Assembly: GCA_030141605.1 (NCBI GenBank)
Contig: JAQGDQ010000673.1
Coordinates: forward strand, 64,001-114,831
Direction of reading: 5' to 3'
From: Tubiluchus corallicola
Taxonomy: Eukaryota; Priapulida; Priapulimorpha; Priapulimorphida; Tubiluchidae
DNA length: 50,831 nucleotides
Positions 20,623-31,429 of the stretch are shown in pieces (position 1 is the first letter of the stretch; every line of letters begins with the position of its first letter). The position numbers and the translations under genes are program-made. Under the pieces are notes generated by a model. That model made no database searches. It was not told the origin of the DNA and saw only the letters and a program-made list of their open reading frames with translations.

Positions 20623-23600
20623 CTAAAAAACATTAAAGTATTAAAGCACCTTCGGTTCCCGAAGGGTTCTTGTTGCTGGGTTACGCAATAGTGTTTATCC
20701 TAGCAATGCACTAGCTGTTGCTAAGCAACATGAGTAGTTTAAGATGCAGCAAACTGACTGCTTGTAGAACAGTGTAAACCATGAATCGAATTCATAGTGG
20801 AAATGTCCGCAAATATTGTCAGCATATCCTTAGCTCCTATGTAATAATTTTCAACCGCATAATTAACCAAATTAAAAAACTCGGTATTTTTATAAAGGTT
20901 GAAGGTTAATGAAAAATTTCACTTGGATAATTAACGTCTTGGTTAAGAAAAGATAGGTTGAGTTTTGTAAGACACCTGTACGGCAAAAATGCTTTTGTCT
21001 GCCACGTCCCCATTGGCTGTTAGCCTGGCACACTTAGCAGCACTTAAAGGAAGACGGGGCGATTGTTTAGACTCATCTCATTTAATTTACTGTCCAAAAT
21101 ATACATTTTATTGCCTATAAAAGTTAACAATTGTTCCTTATATTTGAATAATTGGCTTAGAAAGTTAATTAATGGCAAATGAACACAGCTAGTGCTTAAG
21201 TCAGAAACTAACCACAGTTTGTGCAATGGCAGACGTCTTCCCTTGCACATCAAGCACATTTACGTAAGTGTTACAGTACTGTTTAAACATATACAGTCAT
21301 GAAAAATGGGCAATACATCATATGACGTCAGAAACTAACACTGCAGTTCATGATCATGCTTATCACGGCACCGCCTTCTATTTGTCGGCCACGCGAATGT
21401 GGCAAAAAGACGCTGCTGCCAATCTTAGCAGATTCACTGAACTGCGCATAGCTTTGAAAGTGTAACGAAATTGGAATATCCGAGGTACCGTATATACTCG
21501 CATATAAGCCGAATTTAGAACTATAAAATACAATACTGAAATCAGGGGGTCGGCTTATATGCGCATGAAACAAAATGAACACAAGGACAGACACTAATGC
21601 CAATTTTCCAGCCACACATTTTCATCGCTATCTGACTCTTTATTTGGTTGTGTGTCATTTTGTTTTTTTCAAGAACACTACGGTAAATTATAAACAGAAA
21701 TGTTATAATTTTTTGTGAATAAATAGAAAACAAAATATTTTCTTCTTTATTCATATCATAATGTATAATTTCTTCTATTTCTTCTAGTATGTAACATAAA
21801 AGTAAGCATTTTACATCTTTATAGTAAAAAATTTCAATGAACCAAAAATACCCAATTAACAAAATGTGGCAAAAAGGGATCAATTCTGTTGATTGGGTAT
21901 GGAGTAAAATTAGACAAGTTGATGGTCGGCTTATATACGGGTTTTTGCAAAAACTGGCCATTCTAAAGCAGTTTTAGGGGGTCGGCTTATATGCGATGTA
22001 GGCTTATATGCGAGTATATACGGTAATTATTATTTAACCTAAACTTTGATTTAAAAAAAGACATGTAATATTTTTTACTATATTTTACAGCATTATTTAT
22101 TCTGAACTAATGTTTACACATGGTTTTCTTCAATAGTCTGCTAGTAGACACGTGCTGTGGAACTGCAGCAGGCAACATTTAAATTTAAAATTGTTTAACA
22201 TAGGATATCATATTACAAATAACGGCTCCATTTTCGCAGTTGGAACCGGGTAGAAATATTAGGCTCGGGTAATAAACAATGCAGATAATTACTCGGCAAC
22301 CCGTCACAAACACTAGCATTTATATTTCTAATTTTTTAATTCTTCGCCACAGCATGAGCAGTCTGAACATGCTTGTGAGTTACTTAGCGAGAAAACTCGC
22401 TAGTCTGAACACGCTTGTGAGTTACTTGGCAAGAAAATTCGCTAATCTGAACACGCTTGTGAGTTACTTGGCGAGAAAACTCGCTAGTCTGAACACGCTT
22501 GTGAGTTACTTGGCAAGAAAACTCGCTAATCTGAACACGCTTATGAGTTACTTGGCGAGAAAACTCACTAGTCTGAACACGCTTGTGAGTTACTTGGCGC
22601 GAAAACTCGCAAGTGTGAACACACCAGTAGCAGAATTCAACTAGATTAAGTACAAAAACAATCTCACTTGCACGTTCTGCAAGATGTTATTCACCAAGAC
22701 GGCTTTCCTCTTAGTTCCGGCGAGTTTCTTAACGTAAGTGTCCAACTCGAGCGGTATGAAGTTCTGTTCCTCGGATATTTTTCTCAATTCTGAATAAAAT
22801 AAGCGAAAAAAAGTGAATTCTAATTAACAGGGATGAGAATGACAAATAGCAAAAAACTCTGAAACAGGCCGGGGGGTTGGGGGCCGCGTAAACCCCCGTG
22901 AGGGTTCAAAGGGGTAAAGCCCCCTTGCGGCTAGCAAAAAATTGCAGTTTTGTGACTTAAAATATCAATTACCTTGTTTCATGCATAATTTAAAATACCC
23001 AACTATCAAGGATACATGATACCTAATTGTCTCAAAAATGCCTAAGTACTGGCCGCTCCTATGCAAAAGTATATAAAAACTGTCTGCAATTGACTCAAAT
23101 AACTCTGCACAATTGATTCTATATTTTTATACATAGAGATATACACGTGGTTACACTGATGTACGTGATGTAAACAAAGCGACGGCCTGCCAATTAGCGG
23201 TCAGCTTGTGAAATAATGTACTGGGTCCGTAAAAATTTTCTCAACGAATTTACGAGATTTACAAAAATGGCACTACTGATCTTCCAAAAACTTGGAATTC
23301 CGCGTATCCGCGCAAAATTCTCATCCCTGAATAAAAACAGGGGTAATGTAAAACCGTAAATATATTCGCAAATTTGTAATGAATTCACCATAGGCCCAGG
23401 AAGTCTGTTTCTGTTGTACTTCTGTAACGGCGGCCAATGGTTTAATACTTTTATACCGTGTTCCCTCACTGTTCTGTTCCAGGCTAACCCGCGATAAGTG
23501 AATTTCCTGCACATGTACCTTTTAAAAAGCTTTCCATCAATCAGCCAATCGTGTGTTGTGTACAATCTCACGTCGGCTAGTAGAATCTCATGGTAAATTT

Positions 23601-26600
23601 AGTTCTACACACATTTGCCTAGCAGAGCAGTCATAAGGTGATCTTATGATCACTGATCACTTTATTATAAGCAACTTTTAAATTCTTAAATCGTAATAGT
23701 TATTTCATAATGTGGCACAATAAAAATAGACGTGTCGACATGGAAACGGGCGATACGCATCATGTGCACACAGTCGTAGCCGAACACTGTATAACAGGCA
23801 TAAGTTACGTTATGACTGTGTTTATACACACGCCCCGCTTTTAGCAATATTTAACTTACGTTTACACAAAACTTAAACAAAATTTACATAGGCGAGGATA
23901 GGCAAATTAAGTAATAAATTTTGAGAACAAACCTTCGGCAAGTAAGTCAATTTGTAAACGTAATTCTATCTGGCTTTGTCTGAAATGAGAAAAGTTCTTG
24001 TACACATCATGTGTATGAATATACAATAATAATAATAATAATCTTTATTTAAAGTCGGCTTTTGGGTCAACAATTAACATTAGCTCAAAGAGCTATTATC
24101 GCCGACTGTAAATAACAACCTACAACTACATAACAGAGACTATTGTTACCCCACTTTTACCCTAAATACCACGCGTCAAGCAGGGCAACAGCAGGTACCA
24201 TTTTTAAAATCTTTGGTGACCCGGCCGTTGTATCGAACTCACGACCTCCCAGAAGCGGATGCATTGCCACTAGACTAAACCGTCTGGTCAAAACAATGCA
24301 AGAACAGCATTGCTACGGACAGAAAAATATTACACAGAAATACAAAATTTACAATGGTTTGTGGTACACAAATCTTGTTTTAGATTTCGCTTTCTTACGT
24401 TCTGCCTTTTCAGTACACTGTGCTATTTCAGTCTGGTAAACAGTTAATTACAAAAATTTGCTTTATGAAATAGAACTTGCGAACCTAAATTCAGAGGCAT
24501 AACCAGGTTCTAAAGTTATGGGTAGCAAGCACATAAGAAAGGTGCTTTCACACATGCCAAAAAGGCACCGTGACATGTGAATGCTATTTCATCTGGTAAA
24601 CAGTTAATTACAAAAATTTGCGTTATGAAATAGAACTTGTGAACCTAAATTCAGGGGCATAACCAGGTTCTAAAGTTATGGGTAGCAAGCACATAAGAAA
24701 GGTGCTTTCACACGTGCCAAAAAGGCACCGTGACATGCGAATGCTATTTGAGTTTGGTAAACATTTAATTACAAAAATTTGTGTTGTGAAATAGAACTTC
24801 TGAACCTAAAATCAGGGGCATAACCAGGTTCGAACTCACAACCTCACAGACGGAAAGCAGACGCATTACCACTAGACTAAACTGTCTAGTCTAAATATAA
24901 ACCAGGATCAACCACAGTCAACCACAATCAACACTGGTTTTAGTACTTAGTTCAACTGCCAGAGTTAGAAATTTGGGATTTCCGAAGTTTTTGCAGCGCA
25001 AGCTCATGCAAGACATTTTAATCACACAGCGCCAAGAGCCCAAGGTTTACCAATCACAAATTTTAGTAATACTTAAATAGTCAATTGAAAATTATTGCCA
25101 GTCAGTACAAGAAATACCAGAGAAATATCTTCGTCATCGCTTAGAAAATCACCATATAATTTAAGAGAAATAATTTCCGCCCAGCTTGGCAATAGTGATG
25201 GGCGGTTTTGAAATTTAGCTTGCCTTACTTGAACATGACCAGGCATACCTAAGCAGGGATGAGAATGACAAATTGCAAAAAACTCTGAAACAGGCCAGGG
25301 GTTTTGGGGCCACCTAGGTCCCCAATGGGGTTGAAATTGCAATTTTGTGACCACAGAGAACCTCTAAGTGGACTTAAAATATCAATTACCTTTTTTCATG
25401 CATAATTTAAAATACCCAACTATCAAGGATACATGATACCTAATTGTCTCAAAAACGCCTAAGTACTGGTCACTCCTATGCAAAAGTATATAAAAACTGT
25501 CTGCAATTGACTCAAATAACTCCACACAATTGATTTTATATTTTTATACATAGAGATAAACACGTGGTTACACTGATGTACGTGATGTAAACAAAGTGAC
25601 AGCCTGCCAGGTAGTGGTTCAGTTTGTGAAATAATGTACTGGGTCCGTAAAAATTTTCTCAACGAGTTACGCGATTTACAAAAATGGCATTACTGGTCTT
25701 CCAAAAACTCGGAATTTCGCGTATCCGCGGAAAATTCTCATCCCTGTACCTAAGTAATTAACCAGAACACGCATTATACTTATAACCTATCTTAAGTGGA
25801 ATATTGCTAGAAAAAGTACTGCTTAAGTCAGCAAAAGGCATTGTTTGTTTTGGTACAAATGCGAGAATAGCTGAATATTAAATTCAGTATGATTTATAGT
25901 ACTTAAATTCACATGACTATATAGTTATCTACTATTATATTAATATTCTTGGTATATATATAAGATTCGAGGCTACAGCTTCGACGAGGGCACCATTTGC
26001 GGCGACCTATATATCAAACGAAAGGTCTCGATCTAGTGTCGTCTCATTGGGGGTTTATTTTTCGAATGGGGCCCACCGGGAGGAACGGGGGGCGAAAAAC
26101 CTCCAAAAATGGCCATTTTTCGGCCGTTTTTTGCAAAAGTTATACGCCTGAGATGTAGAGAACGGGAACGGGCCGAGGGTGGTGCTGGGTATGGATAGAT
26201 AGCCCGTTCAGCGATGGGTGTCATAGGCCTATTTAGAATTCGCGAGAGGGCCACGGTGTCCCGTAACGGGCGTTTTCCCGGACCCAACTCGCGATTTTTT
26301 CGTAATTTTGACCAAACAGCCTGCCGGAAAAACGTTCTAGCGGCGCCCGGTGGGACTCACGGAAGGAGATATACGGCTCATCAGAAAGAGGAAGAACGGA
26401 GCTACACGATGATGTGGGTTATATTTTAGGACAGGTCCACCGAGAGGAGTACTGGCGAGTTAATTAGATGTTCTATTTTCGGCGATTTTCGCTTAGAAAA
26501 CTGTCCTAACGCATTCCATTGTGCTGACGTCATCCATTGTACTCTATAATTTTAATTCAGCAAAAAGCTGCTCTGCGTTAGATAAACAGACATACAGTAG

Positions 26601-27756
26601 CTGCCTGCTGGCTTTGCGTTAGGTAAGTAGGCAGGATGTTACGGGCTTTGTCTTATAAATGAGGACTTGGTATTATTGATTACATGTGTATTTATACGCA
26701 AAATCTTTTGCGGGGCCTTTGCTAGTACAAATTAATAGGCACCTAATATCCAAAATTCAAGGCACCTAAACTCTGAAAAACAGTTAGCTCATCATATCTT
26801 TCTAAGTTCTAACTTTCATTGCATTTGCAATTATAAACAAATTTATTAATTATTACTATTAGTTAACCCTTTCATACCCGTTGTATCCCGTGGGATACGA
26901 GAATATTTTCTGCCTTTCAAATTAATAAAATTTTAAAACTGACATTTATTTGATCTGTTAATAGTTGTTTTGATTTAAGCCAATAACAATAGACTAAAAA
27001 TAGTGATAAAATGGCAAACTAGAAAATCTACATAGCAGAAAAAACTGTGCAAGGTACAGTACTTTAGAGATGACTTTGTACAGATCAGTACAGCATGAAT
27101 ACTAAATGTCTTAAATGCTTTAAAAAATTATCAGCTGTTGCAAAATGAAGCACATTTTTTGCTTTTGTGTTTTTAAAAAAGTCGGGACCGAAAGGGTTAA
27201 ATGTTCAGATTCCAAAAGTTCTATTACTAGTATTATTATAAGTTTTTTTTTTCGTTCACTGAGTTTATGTTTCTTTATAAAAAAATGCACTTACAAAATA
27301 CATCTATAGACCTACGCTAATCATCACTGATTAAGACGGTAGAGTATGTCAAGTGAAGGTCTATAGATCGTTATATGTATTTCGTAAAAGCAATTGTTTA
27401 TAAAGAAACGTAAACTCAGTGAATAAAAAAGCTTATAATAATAGAATTTTTGGAAACCTGAACACACTGAAATTTTAATGTTTTTTTGAGTTGGGGGAGT
27501 ATTATTATCCTGGGGGCAGTGTTATGATGTCACAAGTTTGATGAAAACATTTCTAGAAACACCTGTAAGATAACGCTCACTTTATTCACCTCACTTCTTT
27601 AACTCTTTCATCGATTTCTTCGACAGATGGTTTCAAAATGCTCAAAACGCCTTCAGCTAATGCATCTCTGGAAGAAATATCTAGCATTTTCTCTGAAACG
27701 GTGTCATTTGTGCATGTACTATCAGAATCACTCACAAGTGCAATGTTATCAGCCAT
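20443..27756 (-). CDS. SNAPIN: SNARE-associated protein Snapin, BLOC-1/BORC subunit (4 exons)
   Basis: Join of 27756-27590, 23979-23933, 22789-22668 and 20622-20443 on the minus strand: 167+47+122+180 = 516 nt, 171 residues. Snapin binds SNAP-25 and is a subunit of BLOC-1 and BORC, acting in lysosome and synaptic-vesicle trafficking. Family hallmarks run in order: DALAEGVLSILKPSVEEID (exon 1), VRQSQIELRLQIDLLAE (exons 1-2), LDTYVKKL and VLVNNILQN (exon 3), ARLTKLHRSIIKE (exon 4). These match the human coiled-coil core nearly colinearly. All junctions are GT-AG and phases agree (2, 1, 0). An in-frame TGA three codons before ATG (27763-27765) fixes the start; the Kozak context has G at -3 and +4. 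Compared with the 136-residue human protein there is a longer Ser/Asp-rich N terminus and an acidic C-terminal extension of about 40 residues. The introns are packed with MITEs and SINEs. Confidence 0.95.
21044..22130 (-). mobile_element. Family D element (D4) split by a nested MITE
   Basis: Starts TTAAAGGAAGACGGGGCGAT and follows D5 up to CCGAGGTA at 21487, resumes at AATTATTATTTAA (22026), and is truncated near 22130. CRE TGACGTCA at 21323-21330. Strand is relative to SNAPIN; the D consensus as defined at D5 runs plus. Confidence 0.7.
21488..22023. mobile_element. TA-targeting MITE nested in family D
   Basis: Termini CCGTATATACTCGCATATAA and TTATATGCGAGTATATACGG are perfect inverse copies, with extra GTCGGCTTATATGCG motifs inside. 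Flanking TA (21486-21487, 22024-22025) is the duplicated target: uninterrupted D copies (7630, 35210) read GAGGTAATTATT. Tc1/mariner-like is inferred. The 139-codon minus ORF inside is AT-driven and not a transposase I recognise. Confidence 0.85.
22361..22623 (+). repeat. 42-bp tandem repeat, about 6 units
   Basis: Unit CTGAACACGCTTGTGAGTTA plus CTTGGCGAGAAAACTCGCTAGT. The length of 14 codons leaves a plus-strand frame open (22279-22644) with LNTLVSYLARKLAS units, antisense to SNAPIN in its intron 3. It is more likely a minisatellite than a gene. Confidence 0.85.
22668..22789 (-). CDS. SNAPIN: SNAPIN exon 3
   Basis: Acceptor TTATTTTATTCAG, donor CAA|GTGAGA. Encodes LRKISEEQNF, LDTYVKKL and VLVNNILQN, the most conserved part of Snapin. 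Confidence 0.95.
22828..23329. mobile_element. hAT-type MITE family C, copy C2 (SNAPIN intron 2)
   Basis: Ends CAGGGATGAGAATGACAAAT and ATTCTCATCCCTG, colinear with C1 and C3. The target duplication is degraded (CTAATTAA versus AATAAAAA). Confidence 0.8.
23330..23932 (-). other. SNAPIN: Remainder of SNAPIN intron 2
   Basis: No repeat family or second gene recognised; the minus-strand ORFs here are chance. Confidence 0.5.
23933..23979 (-). CDS. SNAPIN: SNAPIN exon 2 (47 nt micro-exon-like)
   Basis: Acceptor CTTTTCTCATTTCAG, donor GAAG|GTTTGT. Reads QSQIELRLQIDLLAE between split codons AG|A (Arg) and G|AA (Glu), matching the conserved ESQVELREQID region of human Snapin. Confidence 0.93.
24025..24292 (-). 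mobile_element. tRNA-derived SINE with (ATT)n tail
   Basis: Minus-strand head carries a pol III A box TTTAGTCTAGTGGCAATG and B box GAGTTCGATAC at tRNA spacing. The body ends GCCGACTTTAAATAAAGATT followed by (ATT)n (plus 24025-24042). It lies in SNAPIN intron 1. Confidence 0.75.
24429..24895 (-). mobile_element. Second tRNA-type SINE head with tandemly amplified body
   Basis: The tRNA-like head (minus, 24893-24821) has TTTAGTCTAGTGGTAATGCG and GAGTTCGAACC boxes. Next to it a unit of about 164 bp containing AGGTGCTTTCACAC and GCCAAAAAGGCACCGTGACA is repeated about 2.5 times (24429-24835). Confidence 0.65.
25254..25746. mobile_element. hAT-type MITE family C, copy C3 (SNAPIN intron 1)
   Basis: Ends CAGGGATGAGAATGACAAAT and ATTCTCATCCCTG, flanked by the perfect 8-bp duplication TACCTAAG (25246-25253, 25747-25754). 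Defines family C as hAT-like. Confidence 0.9.
25965..26510. other. GC-rich block of unknown nature in SNAPIN intron 1
   Basis: About 540 bp markedly richer in G+C than the surrounding AT-rich DNA, with sharp edges. It contains many C/G runs (GGGGCCCACCGGGAGG, CCCGTAACGGGCG). Short frames exist on both strands but none is long or recognisable. No terminal repeats found. It may be a recent insertion of foreign or mobile origin. Confidence 0.5.
26867..27196. mobile_element. piggyBac-like MITE family E, copy E1
   Basis: TTAA (26863-26866) | CCCTTTCATACCCG ... CGGGACCGAAAGGG | TTAA (27197-27200). TTAA duplication and CCCTTT termini are typical of piggyBac. A subterminal palindrome TATCCCGTGGGATA lies near the left end. 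Shorter than E2 and E3 through internal deletion. Confidence 0.85.
27201..27466. repeat. Inverted repeat (foldback) abutting E1
   Basis: Arms 27203-27312 and 27350-27466: CACTGAGTTTATGTTTCTTT mirrors AAAGAAACGTAAACTCAGTG, and ATCTATAGACCT mirrors AGGTCTATAGAT. Loop about 40 bp. The whole lies just upstream of the SNAPIN exon 1 donor, inside intron 1. Confidence 0.7.
27590..27756 (-). CDS. SNAPIN: SNAPIN exon 1
   Basis: ATG at 27756 preceded in frame by TGA; ends GAAGTGAG|GTGAAT. Begins MADNIALVSDSDSTC and ends with the conserved LAEGVLSILKPSVEEID segment. Confidence 0.94.
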
Positions 27757-27765
27757 TTCTTTTCA

Positions 27766-28619
27766 ATGACTGTGTCAAGCAACGCGCAAGTGCGAATGAT
27801 AGCAGCAAGACACGATTTGTAATTCTTGCTCTTCATTGCGACTTCGTTGCAAAGAAAACCAGATTGACATTATTTTAACATACAAATTGTCAGGGTAAAA
27901 TGTGAAAGCTGACATGACTCTAAGTGAAAACTGGGAAACATTGCAAAAATTTTATTGTAAACTGTTTGAAATTTAGAAAAATGTACGCCAAAATGATTGG
28001 TAAGATAGTATTAAATTTTCAAAGAAATCCAGGTATAACATTATTTTATTTTTGCAAGGGACTCACCCTTTTGAATGAAGTGGGTCCAGGTAAATAGAGT
28101 ATTCAACGTATTCACAAGGTTACTAGTCATGTCAGTGATTATTGTGTCATAGCGACCATCAGATTAAAAATAATTATAAAAAATGCTTCAGAAATACTTC
28201 AACACGCATCAAAATATAATAATAATCACGTAATTATCTTTTATCAGAATAACTCAAAAAGCTTTGGTGTGCTTTATTATTAATCACCTTTTAATATAGA
28301 TTGTGCCTAATTAGTTACTTGTTTTGCAATCTATTTTAGGCCAAAAAAGTTCATTATCAAGCGTATATTTACAAGCAAACACTTAGAAAAAGATAAACTT
28401 TGTAAGAATTAATAGGAACAATAATCTGAAACTACCTGGAACACAAAACACTGAATAGTGCAATATTCTATGATGTTGAGCTTGTAACTCAAAAGTTGCT
28501 GTCACAATGAGTTATTTAGTTATTATGCTGTAGCTACCAAGCTACTTCAAAGGACACTAATGTTTCTAAAGATATCTTAGATTTCACGTTGCTAAATGCA
28601 CCACTCGTCAGTTCGTGAT
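27766..28619. other. SNAPIN upstream region, no other gene seen
   Basis: Presumed SNAPIN promoter and 5' UTR lie within the first few hundred bases (GCAACGCGCAAGTGCG near 27780-27795 is locally CpG-containing). The rest is AT-rich without recognised repeats. Confidence 0.4.
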
Positions 28620-29065
28620 TTGCATATTTGTGTTTGTTGGCATCCCTCTGTCTGGGAAGGCAATGGAGTGTGCGCCAAGAGAGTCAGTTATTGATCACAT
28701 TGATGGAGCTACAGCGTCGACTGTGGCTGAGCAGTGCGATTCTTGAACGTCTCCAGGACGCACGCTTGGGCAAGGTGTATGGAGATCCTGAGTTGCCCGG
28801 ACAACAGGAACCCCCTCTCTTCCTCCCAGGTGTAGTCTAAAGGCAAGCGGAGTGATACATTTGGCGCCAGGTTGGCTGCAGGAGCTGCCGGAGTCAGTGA
28901 GCATGCATGCTGCACTGGTCCGCCTTCGGGGCTCCAGTCCTGATTTGGAAGGTTTACTCCTCTACACATGGCCATTAGGTCACTTGACCTCCTCCGCCCT
29001 CTAGCCGTTGGCTGCTTGTACAGCTCCTCCGCCTAGTGTCGAGATACAGTGTGGGCATCTCGCAA
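28620..29065 (-). other. GC-rich unit adjoining 5S rRNA-derived sequence
   Basis: About 440 bp of balanced composition downstream (minus sense) of the 5S-like piece. Overlapping short ORFs exist on both strands (for example 28975-28709 minus, beginning MAMCRGVNLPNQDW) but I recognise no protein. It may be 5S spacer or the body of a 5S-derived retroelement. Confidence 0.4.
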
Positions 29066-29153
29066 GCCTACGGCACCTGGTATTCCTAGGCGGTCACCAA
29101 TCCAAGCACTAACCAGGCTCTATGTTGCTTAACTTCGGTTATCAGACGAGAAC
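29066..29153 (-). pseudogene. 5S rRNA-derived fragment (3' three quarters)
   Basis: On the minus strand it reads GTTCTCGTCTGATAACCGAA, then AAGTTAAGCAAC, GGTTAGTGCTTGGATTGG, TGACCGCC and finally GGTGCCGTAGGC, matching 5S rRNA from about position 32 to its end with several substitutions. The first ~31 nt are missing, replaced by ATATATAT sequence. The internal control region (box A and box C area) is largely present. Likely a pseudogene or the head of a SINE3-like element. Confidence 0.8.
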
Positions 29154-29375
29154 TATATATATATATGCAGCCCACAGCCCAACGTTTTGTTGGTCACACC
29201 AGTGAGTGTGTTGGAGATAAAGAAACCAACAGACCAGCATCATAAGTAAAAATACAGCAAAACAACGGAATTGGGAAAGTAAAATGAAAACAGGATGACT
29301 TTTCATATCCTATCCAAGTTTGAAGTACGATAAAAATATACATTTTGACATCTAGAGTAATGCCGAAGCATTTCT

Positions 29376-29740
29376 GATGATTAATTAGTAGGTTGAAAAC
29401 TTAATTAATGGCCGGTCAGGTGAGCCCTGTTAGTGATGACATCACAAACTAACATAATTTTCAACAGCATAGAAAGTTCGCGAGCATGTTGAACCTGTTT
29501 GCAAAAGCGAAAATTGAAGCACAGTGCTACTGTGCAGCTTTCAGTATGCCAAACAAAAAATTGACAAATTTAAATTCAAAATTCAAATTATGAGCTCTTG
29601 AACGAGTGCTCTACTGCACAACTGAACGCATCTTAACTGACAGGTGCATCACTCGTTTTTTGTACACGCGTTTCCCAGATGCAGGCACTAGCGCCCATCT
29701 AACTAGCAAATGGCAAAATGCATGTAATGGTGAAGAACTG
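29376..29740 (-). mobile_element. Family F repeat, copy F1
   Basis: Inverse of parts of F2 and F3: AAAGCGAAAATTGAAG, ACTAACATAATTTTCAACAG and GCGTTTCCCAGATG ... CTAACTAGCAAATGGC blocks match. No coding capacity; class unknown. Confidence 0.6.
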
Positions 29741-30076
29741 GCCTTGCAAATGCAAATTTATGTTTTCTGTTGTGTCTGTTTTCAGCAACATTTGCATAGC
29801 TGGGGCCTCATATCTCAAATAAAGGGCTTCAAATAGGGGCACTTATCTCGAATAAAGGGCCTCAAACAAGGCCCTTTTTGTCTCAAATAAAAGGCCACAA
29901 ATAAGGATCCTTTATCTGAAACGCGGAGCCAGTTTAAAATTGGATTTTCGTACTTCCTGACTTCCATCCTGAATTTTTTTTTAAAGTTGAAATTTCGTTT
30001 TAAGTTATATGAATTATGCAGCAATGCAAAGTATGGGCCTCCCAATCCTTACAGGGCCTTAGGGCTGCAGCTTATA

Positions 30077-30508
<432 letters not shown>

Positions 30509-30837
30509 CTGCAGGGGACCTATGCCCAAGTGCTTAGCTAGTCGTCCGCTTTGCACATTGTGATCAGCAAAAGCTCAGCGAGGCAGACATCACAATAATG
30601 AGAGCAAAGCCTGTTGCTGTTTGCGTTGCCGTGTTGTTAGTAACATATTGAATCGTCACAAATCTTATTAAATCCGGTTCAATATTAGCAACGCATATAT
30701 AGTCATCGTAGCTTTGCCAGTAACTTCGCAGCGCCACCTTCAGTCAAAGTAAGGCAACTTCACATCAAAGCTTCACACTTCTCTAACTTAACTCAGGCCC
30801 CAGGTGGGCTCAGAGTATATTATGAAGCCAAAGATTC

Positions 30838-31106
30838 ATTGCTATAGCAACTGACGTCACGCTGTTGAAATTAAGCGAGCTCTGGCGCACCTATAGAAGC
30901 CACTTAATGCAGTGTTCACTGTCGTGGAAGACGGGTTAGTTCTTCCTGCGGATTAAAATTTTAAAATTCGGTTTTGATAAAATGCGTCGTAACGCGCTCA
31001 GACAACTCGATGCTGCAAACTGGAACGATTTTTTGCTAGAACGTCAAAATAACGCCAAGAGTTGGAAACGAACGCAGTGACTTCACTGAGTTAGACTAAC
31101 TCGTAA
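30838..31106 (+). promoter_or_regulatory. Promoter-like block: X-box-like and CRE motifs, then a strong donor
   Basis: ATTGCTATAGCAAC (30838-30851, 11/14 to the RFX X-box palindrome) directly abuts a perfect CRE TGACGTCA (30852-30859). About 120 bp later an ATG at 30982 opens a 32-codon frame (MRRNALRQLDAANWNDF..., TGA at 31078-31080). A consensus donor CTC|GTAAGT follows at about 31101. This could be the first, largely untranslated, exon of a plus-strand gene, possibly the METTL5 locus downstream. That link is inference. Confidence 0.4.
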
Positions 31107-31429
31107 GTAAAATTTTGCTTGTGTGGTTTTGAACGGTTTTGCGTGTGTTGAAATTCAGCTGCAGATTAAGATGCTTACAAGATGCCATTTGACCCTGCGT
31201 TCTTTTGAATATGCTTTTCATCTTGTCACAAGTAAATGTGTGTGCGTAGGGAAGTTTAGGCAACACCAAATCTGGCCAGGAAGTGTTTGGGTGACCAACG
31301 GGTTCAACAATTCAGTTCTAGATAGTTCCATCTACCTTACTCATGCTAGTGATTTATCCAGTCGAGGAAGAAGGTTGTAAAATTAATGAGAATCTCATAG
31401 GAGGATTCTTTTCAGAAAATTAATCTTAA

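Larger units (their letters stand above)
20623..22667 (-). other. SNAPIN: SNAPIN intron 3
   Basis: 2045 bp. Contains family D copy D4 with a nested MITE, and a 42-bp tandem array near the exon 3 donor. 20650-21040 holds no recognised feature. Confidence 0.85.

Noticed and set aside
21542-21961. 139-codon ORF inside the nested MITE as a transposase
   Set aside because: No DDE/D-type motif recognised and strongly AT-biased composition.
28695-28975. Overlapping ORFs in the GC-rich block next to the 5S fragment as a gene
   Set aside because: Frames open on both strands with no recognised motif; better treated as repeat or spacer sequence.
30982-31080. 32-codon ORF (MRRNALRQLDAANW) as METTL5 exon 1
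   Set aside because: It ends in TGA before the donor and lacks the expected LEQY..PH sequence; kept only as part of a promoter-like block.
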